64,000 bases of DNA from Aquiluna sp. (GCA_021741585.1 JAIOXN010000001.1:673059-737058); one strand, 5' to 3'. Numbered from the stretch's first letter, positions 16,810 through 27,558 are shown. Numbers and translations: made by a program. The notes: generated from the sequence alone by a model not told the origin.

Positions 16810-18152
16810 TAGATGCTGAGTCTTTTTTCAACTAAAACGGAGATGCGCTCGGCCCAGCTCAACGCAGTTCCGTGATCCTTTGCCTCAACCATGACACGAA
16901 CCAATGATTCAGTTCCAGAGGCTCTGAGCAGAATCCTTCCGGAGTCACCGAGCTCCTGGGTTCCCTGGAGGACCAACTGTTGGATCGGTTCGTCCTTCTC
17001 GACTTTGGTCTTATCCACTCCGGTGACATTGATTAGAACCTGTGGGAAGTTTGGCATTTTTGACACCAACTCGCGAAGCGACTTTCCGGTTGAAGCAACC
17101 TTGGCGGCAAGATGCAGACCGGTCAGGATGCCGTCGCCCGTGGTGGCAAACTGCGAGAAAATGACGTGGCCTGACTGCTCGCCGCCAAGCGAATAGCCAC
17201 CCTCACGCATTGCCTCCAAAACATATCTGTCGCCCACCTTGGTCTCAACCATCTCGATTCCAGCTTCGCGCATCGCAATCTTGAGCCCCAGGTTCGACAT
17301 CACAGTTGTGACCAATGTATCCCTGGCTAAATCTCCAGACTCTTTCATTGCGATTGCGAGAACCGTCATGATGTGATCGCCGTCAACAATTGCCCCGGTG
17401 TGATCAACCGCAAGGCAGCGATCCGCATCGCCATCGTGGGCAATTCCAAGATCTGCGCCATGCTCAACCACCGCAGTTTGCAATGCGGTTAGGTGGGTAG
17501 ATCCACAACCCTGGTTGATATTTAAACCATCCGGATCGGCGCCGATGACAATGACTTTTGCTCCAGCGGCAGCGAAGACGTCTGGAGATATGGCGCTTGC
17601 TGCTCCGTTGGCACAATCCAGAACTACTTTCAAGCCATCTAGGCGATTTGGCAGCGTCCCAAGGAGATGAATTTGATAGCGGTCCTCGGCATCTGCAAAC
17701 CTGGTTAGCCTGCCAACAGCGGCACCAATCGGAGCGATTGATTTCCCCATTGCGGCTTCTATTTCGTCTTCAACAGCATCCGGCAGTTTGTGTCCCCCGC
17801 GCGAGAAAAACTTAATTCCATTATCCGGAGCCGAGTTGTGACTAGCGGAAATCATGACGCCGAAATCCGCATCAAGGTCGGCAGTCAAATAGGCGGCTGC
17901 TGGAGTTGGTACCACACCGGCGTCAAAAACATCGACTCCGGATGATGTGAGACCGGCAATCATGGCAGCCGAAATAAAGTCAGAAGAGATTCTTGGATCG
18001 TGACCGATCACCACTCGCGGCCTATCGCCACGGGAAATTGGATCAGCGCCTAACACCATTGCAGCAGCCTGCGCCAACGAAAGAGCAAACTGCGCGGTTA
18101 TGTCTTTATTCGCTATTCCGCGAACACCGTCTGTGCCAAAGATTCTGCCCAT
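16809..18152 (-). CDS. glmM: phosphoglucosamine mutase
   Basis: GlmM converts glucosamine-6-phosphate to glucosamine-1-phosphate, the step after GlmS. The N-terminus [10 protein letters not shown], the phosphoserine loop [12 protein letters not shown] (Ser104), the metal loop HDGDADR and the sugar loop [10 protein letters not shown] are all present. The C-terminal phosphate-binding [11 protein letters not shown] is intact. It follows rpsI with a 16-base gap and no visible terminator, so it is likely co-transcribed with rplM-rpsI, as in other Actinobacteria. Confidence 0.97.
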   Translation of the reverse strand: MGRIFGTDGVRGIANKDITAQFALSLAQAAAMVLGADPISRGDRPRVVIGHDPRISSDFISAAMIAGLTSSGVDVFDAGVVPTPAAAYLTADLDADFGVMISASHNSAPDNGIKFFSRGGHKLPDAVEDEIEAAMGKSIAPIGAAVGRLTRFADAEDRYQIHLLGTLPNRLDGLKVVLDCANGAASAISPDVFAAAGAKVIVIGADPDGLNINQGCGSTHLTALQTAVVEHGADLGIAHDGDADRCLAVDHTGAIVDGDHIMTVLAIAMKESGDLARDTLVTTVMSNLGLKIAMREAGIEMVETKVGDRYVLEAMREGGYSLGGEQSGHVIFSQFATTGDGILTGLHLAAKVASTGKSLRELVSKMPNFPQVLINVTGVDKTKVEKDEPIQQLVLQGTQELGDSGRILLRASGTESLVRVMVEAKDHGTALSWAERISVLVEKRLSI

Positions 18153-18168
18153 GGGGCAAAGAGTATCT

Positions 18169-18651
18169 TTAGCGCTTTGAGAACTGCGAAGCCTTGCGGG
18201 CCTTCTTCAAACCAGCCTTCTTGCTCTCAATGATGCGAGAGTCACGGCGGAGGAAGCCAGCCTTCTTCAAGGTTGCGCGGTTATTGTCGGCGTCGATCTG
18301 GTTAAGTGCACGGGAGATGCCTAGACGCAATGCGCCAGCCTGTCCTGCAATGCCGCCGCCGTCAATGCGAGCGATGACATCGTATGCACCCTGCAGTTCA
18401 AGCACGGTGAAAGGGTCGTTGATTAGCTGCTGGTGCAGCTTGTTTGGGAAGTAGTCCTCGATGGTGCGGCCGTTCACAGTTATCTTGCCGGTTCCAGGAA
18501 CCAAGCGAACACGTGCAACAGCTTCCTTGCGACGACCGGTGCCAGCGCCAGGAGAGGTTAGGTCGCCCCGTGAGCGAACAACCTTCTGTGGTGCAGACTC
18601 AGTGGTGAAGGAGGTCTGTGCCTCTACTTCTACAGTCTCGTTCTCTGCCAA
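18169..18651 (-). CDS. rpsI: ribosomal protein uS9
   Basis: uS9 is a small-subunit head protein whose C-terminal tail reaches the P-site tRNA. The first 35 residues or so are an acidic, poorly conserved extension, common in Actinobacteria. The core runs from [13 protein letters not shown] through [14 protein letters not shown], with the conserved basic end [12 protein letters not shown]. It is encoded 11 bases after rplM, the standard pair. Confidence 0.97.
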   Translation of the reverse strand: MAENETVEVEAQTSFTTESAPQKVVRSRGDLTSPGAGTGRRKEAVARVRLVPGTGKITVNGRTIEDYFPNKLHQQLINDPFTVLELQGAYDVIARIDGGGIAGQAGALRLGISRALNQIDADNNRATLKKAGFLRRDSRIIESKKAGLKKARKASQFSKR

Positions 18652-18662
18652 GTTCTTAGTCC

Positions 18663-19106
18663 TTACTGAGTGATCTGGTCGATGGTGAATGGCTTTGGCT
18701 GCTGTGCAACGTGTGGGTGCACTGCGCCCTTATAAACCTTCAGCTTTGATAGCTGCTGGGTGCCAAGAGTGTTGTGAGGAAGCATTCCGCGAACAGCCTT
18801 CTCAACAGCGCGCTCTGGATTCTTCTCCAAAAGCTCTGCATAGGTTGTTGCAGTCAAACCACCTGGGTAACCAGAGTGGCGGTAAGCCTTCTTCTGAGCA
18901 AGCTTGGATCCGGTCAACGCGACCTTGTCTGCGTTGATGATGATCACGAAGTCACCGTTGTCCATGTGGGCAGCAAAGGTTGGCTTGTGCTTGCCGCGTA
19001 GCAAAGTTGCGACGGTTGATGCAAGACGGCCTAGAACCACGTCGGTTGCATCGATGATGAACCACTCGTGGCGCAGCTCGCTGGCCTTAGGCGAATAAGT
19101 ACGCAC
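18663..19106 (-). CDS. rplM: ribosomal protein uL13
   Basis: uL13 is an early-assembly large-subunit protein. [16 protein letters not shown], the GKHKPTF segment and [11 protein letters not shown] are family blocks; the length of 147 is standard. The ATG follows AAGAGGTAATTTAGC. Its transcript probably begins in the 112 bp gap after truA, which contains the hairpin-like TTCGGCTATGCCGAA. Confidence 0.97.
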   Translation of the reverse strand: MRTYSPKASELRHEWFIIDATDVVLGRLASTVATLLRGKHKPTFAAHMDNGDFVIIINADKVALTGSKLAQKKAYRHSGYPGGLTATTYAELLEKNPERAVEKAVRGMLPHNTLGTQQLSKLKVYKGAVHPHVAQQPKPFTIDQITQ

Positions 19107-19218
19107 GCTAAATTACCTCTTAGTTTCTTTTGTGTGACTCCGCATGGTATTAGCGGCTTCAAACTCTTTCGGCATAGCCGAACCAAGGTGCAAGTCTAGA
19201 GGGTTACTAGCCCCTAGG

Positions 19219-20082
19219 TCAAACAGAAATATCATCTAAACCACGCATATTTCTAGTCTTTTCCGCTTGATTCGCCAGTTCTGCATCTGGCGGGTATGAA
19301 ACTCCCACCAAATTGAGCCCTTGAGGGGCAACGACCTTGAATTTTGCGGTCCTAATTGCAGACTTTTGTATCTCCCAAAGCTCTTCTTTTGAAAGCTTCT
19401 TCTCTCCCACTGCGGACAAACCGCCAACTAGTGCTCGGACCATATTGTGGCAAAAAGCATCTGCCTCGAGCCGAATCATGATTTTGCCATCGGACTCGCG
19501 CTGAATCTCAAGTTTTCGCAACTCTCGAATTGTGGTGGAGCCTTCCCTTGGGCGACAAAATGCTCCAAAATCTTTGAGGCCCACCAGACCCTGGGCGGCC
19601 GCTCTCATCAAATCAACGTCCAAAGTTCTGGGGGTAGAAAGAACGTACCTAAACCGCATTGGATCCGGCTTACACAAAGCATCAGAGATGCCGTACTCAT
19701 AAGATCTGCCCGTTGCCGAGAATCGTGCGTGAAAACCCGCCGGAGCTAGTTCAACGCTATACACCCCAATATCTGAGGGGGTTAGGTTTTGCAATCGCTT
19801 GGCGGTGAGCGGAGTCCTGCCCAATCGCCCAAGCTGCTCTTGAGAAAGATCGATGTGCATAACCTGGTGAGATGCATGGACACCAGCATCGGTGCGACCT
19901 GCGACCCGCATGCCGAAGTCGTTATCACTCTCGCCAAAAACTTTGGCTAGGGCAATCAAGAATTCACCCTGAACAGTTCGCAAACCGGGCTGCTTGGCCC
20001 ATCCGGCAAAATCTGTGCCGTCGTAGGCGTAATCAATCCGGAAACGAGAAAGCCCGCCGGGGATACCAGCGGGCTTTTTCAT
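19219..20082 (-). CDS. truA: tRNA pseudouridine(38-40) synthase
   Basis: TruA isomerises uridines 38-40 in the anticodon stem. FRIDYAYDGTDFAGWAKQ is the N-terminal strand, and the catalytic aspartate is Asp65 in GRTDAGVHA. SYEYGI and FCHNMVRALVG are further blocks. The only start codon available is ATG 20082, whose first eleven codons overlap a GC-rich hairpin (20049-20077) that follows rplQ. There is no good ribosome site. It ends the alpha operon, as in many bacteria. The 287 residues include a short C-terminal tail. Confidence 0.93.
   Translation of the reverse strand: MKKPAGIPGGLSRFRIDYAYDGTDFAGWAKQPGLRTVQGEFLIALAKVFGESDNDFGMRVAGRTDAGVHASHQVMHIDLSQEQLGRLGRTPLTAKRLQNLTPSDIGVYSVELAPAGFHARFSATGRSYEYGISDALCKPDPMRFRYVLSTPRTLDVDLMRAAAQGLVGLKDFGAFCRPREGSTTIRELRKLEIQRESDGKIMIRLEADAFCHNMVRALVGGLSAVGEKKLSKEELWEIQKSAIRTAKFKVVAPQGLNLVGVSYPPDAELANQAEKTRNMRGLDDISV
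20049..20077. terminator. hairpin overlapping the truA start (attenuator or terminator of rplQ)
   Basis: A 12-bp stem (20049-20060 with 20066-20077, one G-T wobble in the minus-strand RNA) closes a 5-base loop. On minus it is followed by TTTCTCGTTTCC, a weak T-tract; on plus by TTTTT. It lies 14 bases after the rplQ stop and inside the truA coding start, so some transcripts may stop here and truA output may be reduced. Confidence 0.6.
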
Positions 20083-20090
20083 GAAACTAA

Positions 20091-20678
20091 TTACTCGGCT
20101 TTTGGCTCTTCAGCTTCTGCCGCAGCTGCCTCTTCGACAACCTCGGCTGCTGGAGCCTCTTCGACGATTTCAGCAGGAGCTTCGGTTGCAGCCTCGGCTA
20201 CAACTTCCTCGGCTACTGCCTCTTCGACTACAACTTCTTCAACTACCTCTTCAACTGCTACTGCAGATGTTGCGATGTTGTTTACAAGCTTGGTCTTAGT
20301 GGTCTTTGGCTTTGGGTTAACCTGCTCAAGCACTAGCTCAATAACCGCCATTGGGGCGTTGTCGCCCTTGCGGAAACCAAGCTTGGTGATGCGGGTGTAA
20401 CCACCCTGACGGTCGGCAACCAATGGAGCGATCTCAGCGAAGAGCTCGTGAACGACGCCCTTGTCTAGGATCTGCTGCATGACACGACGACGTGCGTGCA
20501 GGTCACCGCGCTTTGCAAAAGTCACTAGGCGCTCGGCAATCGGACGAAGACGCTTAGCCTTGGTCTCGGTGGTGACGATGCGCTTGTGCTTGAACAGCGA
20601 GGTAGCCATGTTGTTGAGCATTAGGCGCTCGTGTGCTGGTCCGCCACCTAGGCGAGGTCCCTTTGTTGGGGTTGGCAT
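20091..20678 (-). CDS. rplQ: ribosomal protein bL17 with acidic C-terminal extension
   Basis: bL17 sits near the polypeptide exit of the large subunit. The core (residues 1-about 118) has [30 protein letters not shown] and the GYTRI block. Beyond it, about 75 residues are almost only Ala, Glu and Val (EEVVVEEA type), an acidic low-complexity tail seen in several Actinobacteria with unknown role. The gene follows rpoA by 25 bases. Confidence 0.96.
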   Translation of the reverse strand: MPTPTKGPRLGGGPAHERLMLNNMATSLFKHKRIVTTETKAKRLRPIAERLVTFAKRGDLHARRRVMQQILDKGVVHELFAEIAPLVADRQGGYTRITKLGFRKGDNAPMAVIELVLEQVNPKPKTTKTKLVNNIATSAVAVEEVVEEVVVEEAVAEEVVAEAATEAPAEIVEEAPAAEVVEEAAAAEAEEPKAE

Positions 20679-20703
20679 TTATTTCTCCTTGAGTTTCTAA
20701 GAG

Positions 20704-21693
20704 TTAGATCTGGTCTTCGTCGAAACCGCCACCGAAGTAAGCGCCATCGAATCCTGGAACGGCATCCTTGAAGCGAAGGCCAAGAGAAGCAAGCTTCTCG
20801 CGAACCTCGTCAACAGACTTGGAACCAAAGTTGCGGATGTTCATTAGCTGGTCTTCGCTTAGTGCGATTAGCTCGGAGACGGTGTTGATTCCCTCGCGCT
20901 TTAGGCAGTTGTATGAACGAACGGTGAGGTCTAGGTCCTCAATTGGGGTAGAAAGCTCGTTTGAAGCAGCAACCTCAACAGGTGCCGGCCCAATCTCGAT
21001 ACCCTCAGCCTCGTTGTTTAGCTCCTTCGCTAGACCGAATAGCTCGACCAGGGTGGAACCTGCTGATGCGACTGCATCCTTTGGCTCCATCGAAGGCTTG
21101 GTCTCAACGTCAACAACTAGCTTGTCGAAGTTGGTGAACTCACCGGCACGAGTTGCCTCAACGCGGTAAGAAACCTTCAAAACTGGAGAGTAGATGGAGT
21201 CAACTGGGATTACGCCAGCCTCTGCATCTGGGTTGCGGTTCTGAGAAGCCTGAACATAGCCACGACCACGCTCAATGATGAACTCGATCTCTAGCTTGCC
21301 CTTGGTGTTCAAAGTCGCAATCAATAGCTCTGGGTTGTGAACCTCAACACCGGCAGGAACCTGGATGTCAGCAGCGGTCACAGGACCAGCAGCGGTCTTA
21401 GATAGGTGAGCAACAACCGGAGCATCGTGCTCGGAAGAAACAACTAGGTTCTTGATGTTCAAGATGACCTCTACGACGTCTTCTTTCACACCAGGAATGG
21501 TGGAAAACTCGTGGCTAACACCCTGAACGCGGATGTTGGTAACAGCAGCACCTGGAATCGAAGACAACAGGGTGCGGCGTAGTGAGTTTCCTAGGGTGTA
21601 ACCAAAACCTGGCTCCAATGGGTCCAAGATAAATCTTGAACGGTTTGGGCCTAGAACTTCTTCGTGCAGTGTGGGGCGCTGTGCAATTAGCAC
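20704..21693 (-). CDS. rpoA: RNA polymerase alpha subunit
   Basis: Alpha forms the dimer on which the polymerase assembles. The N-terminal domain has [20 protein letters not shown] and the C-terminal domain (about residues 245-310) has [18 protein letters not shown] and [11 protein letters not shown], the helix-hairpin-helix DNA-binding part. The 329-residue length is normal. The 93-base leader after rpsK holds two inverted repeats. rpsD, often found just upstream, is absent. Confidence 0.98.
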   Translation of the reverse strand: MLIAQRPTLHEEVLGPNRSRFILDPLEPGFGYTLGNSLRRTLLSSIPGAAVTNIRVQGVSHEFSTIPGVKEDVVEVILNIKNLVVSSEHDAPVVAHLSKTAAGPVTAADIQVPAGVEVHNPELLIATLNTKGKLEIEFIIERGRGYVQASQNRNPDAEAGVIPVDSIYSPVLKVSYRVEATRAGEFTNFDKLVVDVETKPSMEPKDAVASAGSTLVELFGLAKELNNEAEGIEIGPAPVEVAASNELSTPIEDLDLTVRSYNCLKREGINTVSELIALSEDQLMNIRNFGSKSVDEVREKLASLGLRFKDAVPGFDGAYFGGGFDEDQI

Positions 21694-21730
21694 TATTTGG
21701 TTCCTTTCATCTGAACATCCACTATTTGAT

Positions 21731-21766
21731 GCTCGTCTTGAAGCACACGAGCGGGCACTCGAGTGC
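21731..21766. promoter_or_regulatory. inverted repeats in the rpoA leader
   Basis: GCTCGT (21731-21736) pairs with ACGAGC (21747-21752), and GCACTCGAGTGC (21755-21766) is a perfect 12-base palindrome. Both lie in the 93-base gap between rpsK and rpoA. They may be RNA structure for operon processing or control. Confidence 0.35.
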
Positions 21767-21786
21767 GTGAATCTTCTGTTTTAGAG

Positions 21787-22191
21787 TTAGACGCGGCGAC
21801 GCTTTGGAGGGCGGCAACCGTTGTGAGCCTGTGGGGTCACATCTGAAATTGAACCGACCTCAAGGCCTGCTGCCTGAAGTGAACGAATTGCAGTCTCGCG
21901 ACCAGAGCCTGGGCCCTTCACGAATACGTCAACCTTCTTTAGGCCGTGCTCCTGTGCCTTGCGAGCAGCAGACTCTGCAGCTAGCTGAGCGGCGAATGGA
22001 GTCGACTTACGTGAACCCTTGTAACCAACATCGCCAGATGAAGACCAAGCGATTACCGCTCCGGTCAAATCGGTGATGGTGATGATGGTGTTGTTGAAGG
22101 TTGAGCGGATGTGCGCCTGACCTGCTGGAACATTCTTCTTATCCTTGCGGCGAGGCTTGCGAGCCGCTGCGGATGCCTTAGGTGCTGCCAT
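21787..22191 (-). CDS. rpsK: ribosomal protein uS11
   Basis: uS11 lines the platform near the E site. [29 protein letters not shown] and the C-terminal [11 protein letters not shown] are diagnostic. The ATG follows AGGAGATAAAAA. It lies 28 bases after rpsM and precedes rpoA. Confidence 0.98.
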   Translation of the reverse strand: MAAPKASAAARKPRRKDKKNVPAGQAHIRSTFNNTIITITDLTGAVIAWSSSGDVGYKGSRKSTPFAAQLAAESAARKAQEHGLKKVDVFVKGPGSGRETAIRSLQAAGLEVGSISDVTPQAHNGCRPPKRRRV

Positions 22192-22219
22192 TTTTTATCT
22201 CCTAGATCCTTAGCCGCGA

Positions 22220-22597
22220 CTAGCGGGTTGCCTTCTTCTTACCGGCGACCGTACGCTTTGGACCCTTGCGAGTACGAGCGTTGGTCTTGGTGCGCTGACC
22301 GTGGACCGGTAGGCCCTTGCGGTGGCGAATTCCCTGGTATGAACCGATCTCAACCTTGCGGCGGATGTCTGCTGCGACATCTCTGCGAAGATCACCCTCA
22401 ACCTTGTATTCCTTCTCGATAACCTCGCGAAGGGATACCAACTGGTCGTCGGTTAGGTCTTTGACGCGAACGTCTTCTGAAATCTTGGTGGTCTTTAGAA
22501 TCTCGCTTGAGCGAGTGCGACCGATGCCATAGATGTAGGTAAGGGAGATAACCACGCGCTTGTCGCGAGGGATATCTACTCCAGCAATACGTGCCAT
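22220..22597 (-). CDS. rpsM: ribosomal protein uS13
   Basis: uS13 forms head bridges to the large subunit. [21 protein letters not shown] and the basic tail [17 protein letters not shown] are present; length 125. It is separated from rpmJ by a 134-base leader that carries a CCGG-type inverted repeat, the position where other bacteria have an S4 control site. Confidence 0.98.
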   Translation of the reverse strand: MARIAGVDIPRDKRVVISLTYIYGIGRTRSSEILKTTKISEDVRVKDLTDDQLVSLREVIEKEYKVEGDLRRDVAADIRRKVEIGSYQGIRHRKGLPVHGQRTKTNARTRKGPKRTVAGKKKATR

Positions 22598-22731
22598 TTT
22601 GGATTTTCTCCTGTTTATTCAAAGGTCTGTGGCAATCCCATCCCAATCTGGCTGACTGGGCCCCGGCCTTTGTCCGGAGGTGAGCCTTCGCTCTTAGGTT
22701 GCCTTTGCTATTTAGTTATGGTTAGGGCTAA

Positions 22732-22845
22732 TTAGCCCTGGCGCTGCTTGTGACGAGGGTTCTCGCAAATAACCATCACGTTTCCGTGACGGCGGATGAC
22801 CTTGCACTTGTCGCAGATCTTCTTAACGCTTGGGTTAACCTTCAT
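22732..22845 (-). CDS. rpmJ: ribosomal protein bL36
   Basis: This 37-residue zinc-ribbon protein reads [15 protein letters not shown] then [19 protein letters not shown]. The ligands are the two cysteines of CDKC, the cysteine in VICENP and the following histidine, so this is the zinc-binding (C+) form. It starts at ATG 22845, 11 bases after infA, in the usual infA-rpmJ-rpsM order. Confidence 0.96.
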   Translation of the reverse strand: MKVNPSVKKICDKCKVIRRHGNVMVICENPRHKQRQG

Positions 22846-22856
22846 GCTCTTACTTT

Positions 22857-23078
22857 CTACTTGTAGCGGTAAATGATGCGGCCACGAGTCAGGTCGTAGG
22901 TCGACAGCTCCACAATCACGCGGTCTCCTGGGAGAATGCGGATGTAGTGCTGACGCATTTTTCCCGAGATGTGGGCTAGCACTAGGTGCCCGTTGGTTAG
23001 CTCCACCCGAAACATTGCGTTGGGTAGCGCTTCAGCAACAGATCCTTCGATCTCGATTACGCCGTCTTTGTTGGCCAT
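22857..23078 (-). CDS. infA: translation initiation factor IF-1
   Basis: IF-1 blocks the A site during initiation. The 73-residue S1-like OB fold reads [37 protein letters not shown] and ends GRIIYRYK. It starts a subgroup: the 151-base gap upstream contains a TTGACA (23172-23167, minus) and small inverted repeats, so a separate promoter is likely. Confidence 0.97.
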   Translation of the reverse strand: MANKDGVIEIEGSVAEALPNAMFRVELTNGHLVLAHISGKMRQHYIRILPGDRVIVELSTYDLTRGRIIYRYK

Positions 23079-23229
23079 GCACTCACTTATTCACTACTTT
23101 TTTGCGTCACGAACGCACAAAAACCTAACCCAATTAGGAACAAGGAATTTGCGCAGAAACGCCGAATGTCAATCCTAGGGGATAATCTGCGGGGATGCTA
23201 GTGCCGAATTGGAATATTTTCGCGCTTTT

Positions 23230-24051
23230 CTAAAGCGCAACCGGAGTTATGCCAAAAGGCCTAAGACCCTCGACTCCGCCATCGACCGCAGTTAGTACCC
23301 AAACACCTTTTTCATGAACTGCAACCGAGTGCTCCCAATGAGCGCCGTCCCCACCATCCTTGGTCACAACTGTCCAGTCATCGCTATCAACAAAGGTTCT
23401 TTGATCACCCGAGGTAATCATTGGTTCGATTGCAACGCACAGGCCAGCTTCGACCTTTGGCCCCTTGTCACGAACTCGGTAGTTAAATACGGCTGGATCC
23501 TCGTGCATCGAACGACCAATTCCGTGACCAACGTATTGCTCCAAAATTCCGTAGTTTCCGCCTGCGCTGATGTGCTCCTCAATCGCAATGCCAACTTCGT
23601 TCAGATGCTTGGCTTTGGCCAGGGCTGCAATGCCTGCCCAGACTGAACCTTCGCAAACATCGGATTGCTTCTGCCTTGCTGCAGTGAGCTCATTGTCTAA
23701 TCCTGGAACCACGATTGAGAATGCGCTGTCACCGTTCCAGCCATCAACCTCAGCGCCGCAGTCAATCGAAAGAAGATCGCCTGCCTGAAGCACCTTGTTA
23801 GAAGGGATGCCATGAACAATCTCGGAATTTATGGATGCGCAAATGGTGTGGTAATAACCTGGCACTAATTGAAAATTAGGAATCCCACCGCCGGATCGGA
23901 TTGTTTTCTCGGCAATTTGGTCAAGCTCCAGAGTTGTAACTCCGGGCTTAATCGCTGCCTTCACATTCGCCAGAGCCTTGGCGGTTAAAAGCCCAGCAAC
24001 TCGCATTTTGCGAATTTGCTCAGTTGTTTTTAGTTCGTATTTCTTACGCAT
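23230..24051 (-). CDS. map: methionine aminopeptidase type I
   Basis: MetAP removes the start methionine from new proteins. The five metal ligands can be placed: two Asp in LLSIDCGAEVDGWNGD, His in GHGIGRSMHEDP, Glu in AIEPMI and Glu in HWEHSVAVHE. The chosen ATG 24051 gives MRKKYELKTTEQIRKM, the family start, and overlaps the adk stop by 8 bases. A frame extending to 24123 runs inside adk and is not supported. Confidence 0.95.
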   Translation of the reverse strand: MRKKYELKTTEQIRKMRVAGLLTAKALANVKAAIKPGVTTLELDQIAEKTIRSGGGIPNFQLVPGYYHTICASINSEIVHGIPSNKVLQAGDLLSIDCGAEVDGWNGDSAFSIVVPGLDNELTAARQKQSDVCEGSVWAGIAALAKAKHLNEVGIAIEEHISAGGNYGILEQYVGHGIGRSMHEDPAVFNYRVRDKGPKVEAGLCVAIEPMITSGDQRTFVDSDDWTVVTKDGGDGAHWEHSVAVHEKGVWVLTAVDGGVEGLRPFGITPVAL

Positions 24052-24631
24052 CTGGGTGGAGACCGCGCGCCTCAATAGATTCGATGATTCGCGCGGTGAC
24101 ATCCTCGATCTCGCCAAGACCATCGATCATGGCAACCAAACCTCTGGAGGCATAGATGTCGATCAGCGGAGCGGTTTGCTCTTCGTAAACATCAAGGCGG
24201 TGACGAATTACCTCAGGAGTGTCGTCGGCACGACCCTCGACCTGTGCTCGGTGCGCCAAACGGCGAACCAATTCATTTGTGTCGGCGGTTAGCTGCACAA
24301 CGATGTCTAGTTTGGTGTTGTTCTCGCGCAGGATGTCATCAAGCTCTTCGGTTTGATCAGAAGTCCTTGGATATCCATCAAGCAAGAAGCCCTTTTGAGC
24401 ATCCTCGTGGCTCAGACGATCTCTAACCAAGGCGTTGGTGAGAGAATCTGGCACATATTCGCCGCGATCCATGTAACCCTTGGCTTCAACACCAAGCGGG
24501 GTCTGATTCTTCACGTTGAAGCGGAAGATATCACCGGTTGAGATTGCCGGAATGGAAAATCTTTGAGCCAAAAGTGCTGCCTGAGTCCCCTTACCAGCAC
24601 CCGGAGGTCCGATTAGTAGGAGGCGGGTCAC
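24044..24631 (-). CDS. adk: adenylate kinase
   Basis: Adk equilibrates ATP + AMP with two ADP. Walker A is GPPGAGKGTQ near the N-terminus; GFLLDGYPRT and the LAHRAQVEGRADD region follow. At 195 residues it is the short-lid form, without the zinc-finger insertion, as usual in Actinobacteria. It overlaps the secY end by 4 bases (ATGA), the classic secY-adk-map order. Confidence 0.97.
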   Translation of the reverse strand: MTRLLLIGPPGAGKGTQAALLAQRFSIPAISTGDIFRFNVKNQTPLGVEAKGYMDRGEYVPDSLTNALVRDRLSHEDAQKGFLLDGYPRTSDQTEELDDILRENNTKLDIVVQLTADTNELVRRLAHRAQVEGRADDTPEVIRHRLDVYEEQTAPLIDIYASRGLVAMIDGLGEIEDVTARIIESIEARGLHPDA

Positions 24632-25941
24632 TTCAGTAGACCCTCGTAGTTGCGCTGCTGCATCTGCGCGTTGATCTGCTTGACAGTGTCAAGACCAACA
24701 CCCACGATGATCAGGATCGAGGTTCCACCGAATGGGAAGTTTGAGTTCGTTCCAATTGCGCTGAAGGCAACAAGTGGAATCAGAGCAATCAGACCTAGGT
24801 AGATAGCACCTGGGAAAGTGATGCGGCTAATTACATACTCAAGGTATTCGGTGGTCGGACGACCTGCACGGATACCTGGGATAAATCCACCGTAGCGCTT
24901 CATGTTGTCGCTGATCTCCTCTGGGTTCAAGGTGATTGCAACATAGAAGTATGTGAATCCAAGAATTAGAGCGAAGTAAAGCGCCATGTAAAGCGGGTTG
25001 TCTCCAGAGGTCAAGTAGGTAGAAATCCAGGTGACCCAGCCGGCCACTTGTCCGTTTGCATCTGGCTGGTTGAACTGAGCCAAAAGCGCTGGCAAGTAAA
25101 GCATTGAGGAAGCGAAGATAACCGGGATAACACCCGCGGTGTTTACCTTCACGGGAATATAAGTAGCCTGGCCACCGTATTCCTTGCGGCCAACCATGCG
25201 CTTTGCATACTGAACCGGAATTCTGCGCTGAGACTGCTCAACCAAAACAACCAATCCAACAACCACAAATCCAACTGCCATCACGATGACGAAGATCTCA
25301 ATGGTGCGGGTCTGAAGAATCTCAAGTAGTGAGGATGGGAAGCTCGATGCAATTGAAGTAAAGATAAGTAGTGACATTCCGTTACCAACACCGCGCTCGG
25401 TGATCAACTCACCAAGCCACATGATCAAACCGGTTCCCGCGGTCATGGTCATCACCATCAAGGTGATGGCAAGCGGTCCATTGTCAACCAAGATCGGCAA
25501 AGTACAGTCGGCACCAAATAGTGCGCCCTGTCTGGCAACCGCAATCAAAGTCGTGGACTGCAATAGTCCAAGAGCAATGGTTAGGTAACGGGTGTACTGG
25601 GTTAGCTTTGCCTGTCCCTGAGGACCTTCCTTGTGCAAGGTCTCAAAGCGAGGAATCACAACGCGCAATAGCTGCGTGATGATCGAAGCTGTGATGTACG
25701 GCATGATGCCCAAGGCAAATATGGAGAGCTGCAATAGCGCTCCACCTGAGAATAGGTTCACCAGTTCATATAGACCAGATGTTTGCTGTGACTGAGTCAA
25801 ACACTGCTGGACATTCGAGTAATCAACGTTTGGGGCCGGGATAAACGAACCCAAACGGAAGATTGCAATGATGCCGAGCGTGAAAGCTAGCTTGTTGCGC
25901 AAATCCGGTGTGCGGAATGCGCGAGCAATGGCCTGAAACAC
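24628..25941 (-). CDS. secY: protein translocase subunit SecY
   Basis: SecY is the ten-helix membrane channel of the Sec pathway. It starts with the amphipathic AIARAFRTPDLRNKL, has the plug region NLFSGGALLQLSIFALGIMPY cut here to its GGALLQLSIFALGIMPY core, and the cytoplasmic loop YAKRMVGRKEYGG. The 437 residues are standard. It is downstream of rplO by 26 bases. Confidence 0.97.
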   Translation of the reverse strand: MFQAIARAFRTPDLRNKLAFTLGIIAIFRLGSFIPAPNVDYSNVQQCLTQSQQTSGLYELVNLFSGGALLQLSIFALGIMPYITASIITQLLRVVIPRFETLHKEGPQGQAKLTQYTRYLTIALGLLQSTTLIAVARQGALFGADCTLPILVDNGPLAITLMVMTMTAGTGLIMWLGELITERGVGNGMSLLIFTSIASSFPSSLLEILQTRTIEIFVIVMAVGFVVVGLVVLVEQSQRRIPVQYAKRMVGRKEYGGQATYIPVKVNTAGVIPVIFASSMLYLPALLAQFNQPDANGQVAGWVTWISTYLTSGDNPLYMALYFALILGFTYFYVAITLNPEEISDNMKRYGGFIPGIRAGRPTTEYLEYVISRITFPGAIYLGLIALIPLVAFSAIGTNSNFPFGGTSILIIVGVGLDTVKQINAQMQQRNYEGLLK

Positions 25942-25967
25942 GGTGAACCTACTCCCCTGAGATGAAC

Positions 25968-26693
25968 TTAGGCGTTGACGCTGCCGCCGGCAGCTTCGAT
26001 TTTGGTCTTAGCCGAAGCAGAAACCTTGTCAACGGTGATGTCAAGCTTAACCGAGACATCGCCATTTCCTAGAACCTTCACTGGCTCGCCCTTGCGGACT
26101 GCACCCTTGGCCACTAGATCGGCAACGCTGACTGCTCCACCCTTCGGGTAAAGCTCGGATAGCTTCTCCAAGTTTACAACCTGGTACTCCACGCGGAATG
26201 GGTTCTTGAAGCCGCGAAGCTTAGGTGTGCGCATAACTAGGTTCACGCCACCACCCTCGAAACCTAGACGGGTTGTGGTGCGAGCACCAGTTCCCTTGGT
26301 TCCGCGACCCGCGGTCTTACCCTTTGAACCTTCACCAAGACCCTTACGAGTCTTCTCCTTCTTTGCACCCTTTGCAGGGCGAAGGTGGTGCAGCTTCAGG
26401 ATCTGGCTCTTCTCGACCTTTTCAGCAGCCTTCTTTGCAGCTGGCTTTGCCGCTGCCTTTGGAGCTGCAGCTGGCTTCTCAACTACCTTGTCAGCTGCCT
26501 TTGGTGCAGCAGCCTTGGCAGGAGCAGCTTTCGCTGCAGCTGGCTTGGCGGCTGGCTTTGCAGCTGCGGTCTTTGGTGCAGCCTTAGCTGCAGCAGGCTT
26601 AGCTGCTGTGGTCTTAGCCGCAGGCTTTGCAGCAGCTGCCTTTGGGGCAGCCTTTGCAGCTGGCTTTGCGGCTGGCTTCTTTTCTTCAGCCAT
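25968..26693 (-). CDS. rplO: ribosomal protein uL15 with long Ala-Lys-Pro N-terminal tail
   Basis: uL15 is an assembly protein near the large-subunit central region. The core begins near residue 99 ([15 protein letters not shown]), followed by [14 protein letters not shown] and GFEGGG. Before it lie about 95 residues built almost only of Ala, Lys and Pro ([12 protein letters not shown] type), resembling histone H1 tails; the usual protein is about 150 long and this one is 241. The long start is real: its ATG overlaps the rpmD stop (TAATG) and has GAGGAG upstream. A similar tail occurs on uS17 in this window. Confidence 0.96.
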   Translation of the reverse strand: MAEEKKPAAKPAAKAAPKAAAAKPAAKTTAAKPAAAKAAPKTAAAKPAAKPAAAKAAPAKAAAPKAADKVVEKPAAAPKAAAKPAAKKAAEKVEKSQILKLHHLRPAKGAKKEKTRKGLGEGSKGKTAGRGTKGTGARTTTRLGFEGGGVNLVMRTPKLRGFKNPFRVEYQVVNLEKLSELYPKGGAVSVADLVAKGAVRKGEPVKVLGNGDVSVKLDITVDKVSASAKTKIEAAGGSVNA

Positions 26694-26878
26694 TAGTCGA
26701 TCTCCTCAACCTTGACGAGGTGGGCGACGGTGTTCACTAGGCCGCGAACAGACAAAGTGTCTTCGCGAACTACGATGTCACCGATGCGCTTCAGACCCAG
26801 GGTGCGAAGTGAATCGCGCTGGTTCTGCTTGCCACCGTTTGAACTCTTTACTTGGGTAACTTTCAGACGAGCAGCCAT
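26693..26878 (-). CDS. rpmD: ribosomal protein uL30
   Basis: This 61-residue large-subunit protein reads [34 protein letters not shown] and [15 protein letters not shown]. It lies between rpsE (2-base gap) and rplO (TAATG overlap), the standard spc-operon position. Confidence 0.97.
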   Translation of the reverse strand: MAARLKVTQVKSSNGGKQNQRDSLRTLGLKRIGDIVVREDTLSVRGLVNTVAHLVKVEEID

Positions 26879-26880
26879 TA

Positions 26881-27554
<674 letters not shown>

Positions 27555-27558
<4 letters not shown>

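Noticed and set aside
20081-20299. Plus-strand Leu/Gln/Arg-rich frame
   Set aside because: It is the shadow of the acidic bL17 tail.
24052-24123. 24-residue extension of map
   Set aside because: It lies inside adk, and the family start MRKKYELKT begins at 24051.
26206-26715. Plus-strand 169-residue Ala/Phe-rich frame
   Set aside because: It is the antisense shadow of the Ala-Lys-Pro tail of uL15; repeat-like codons leave the opposite frame open.
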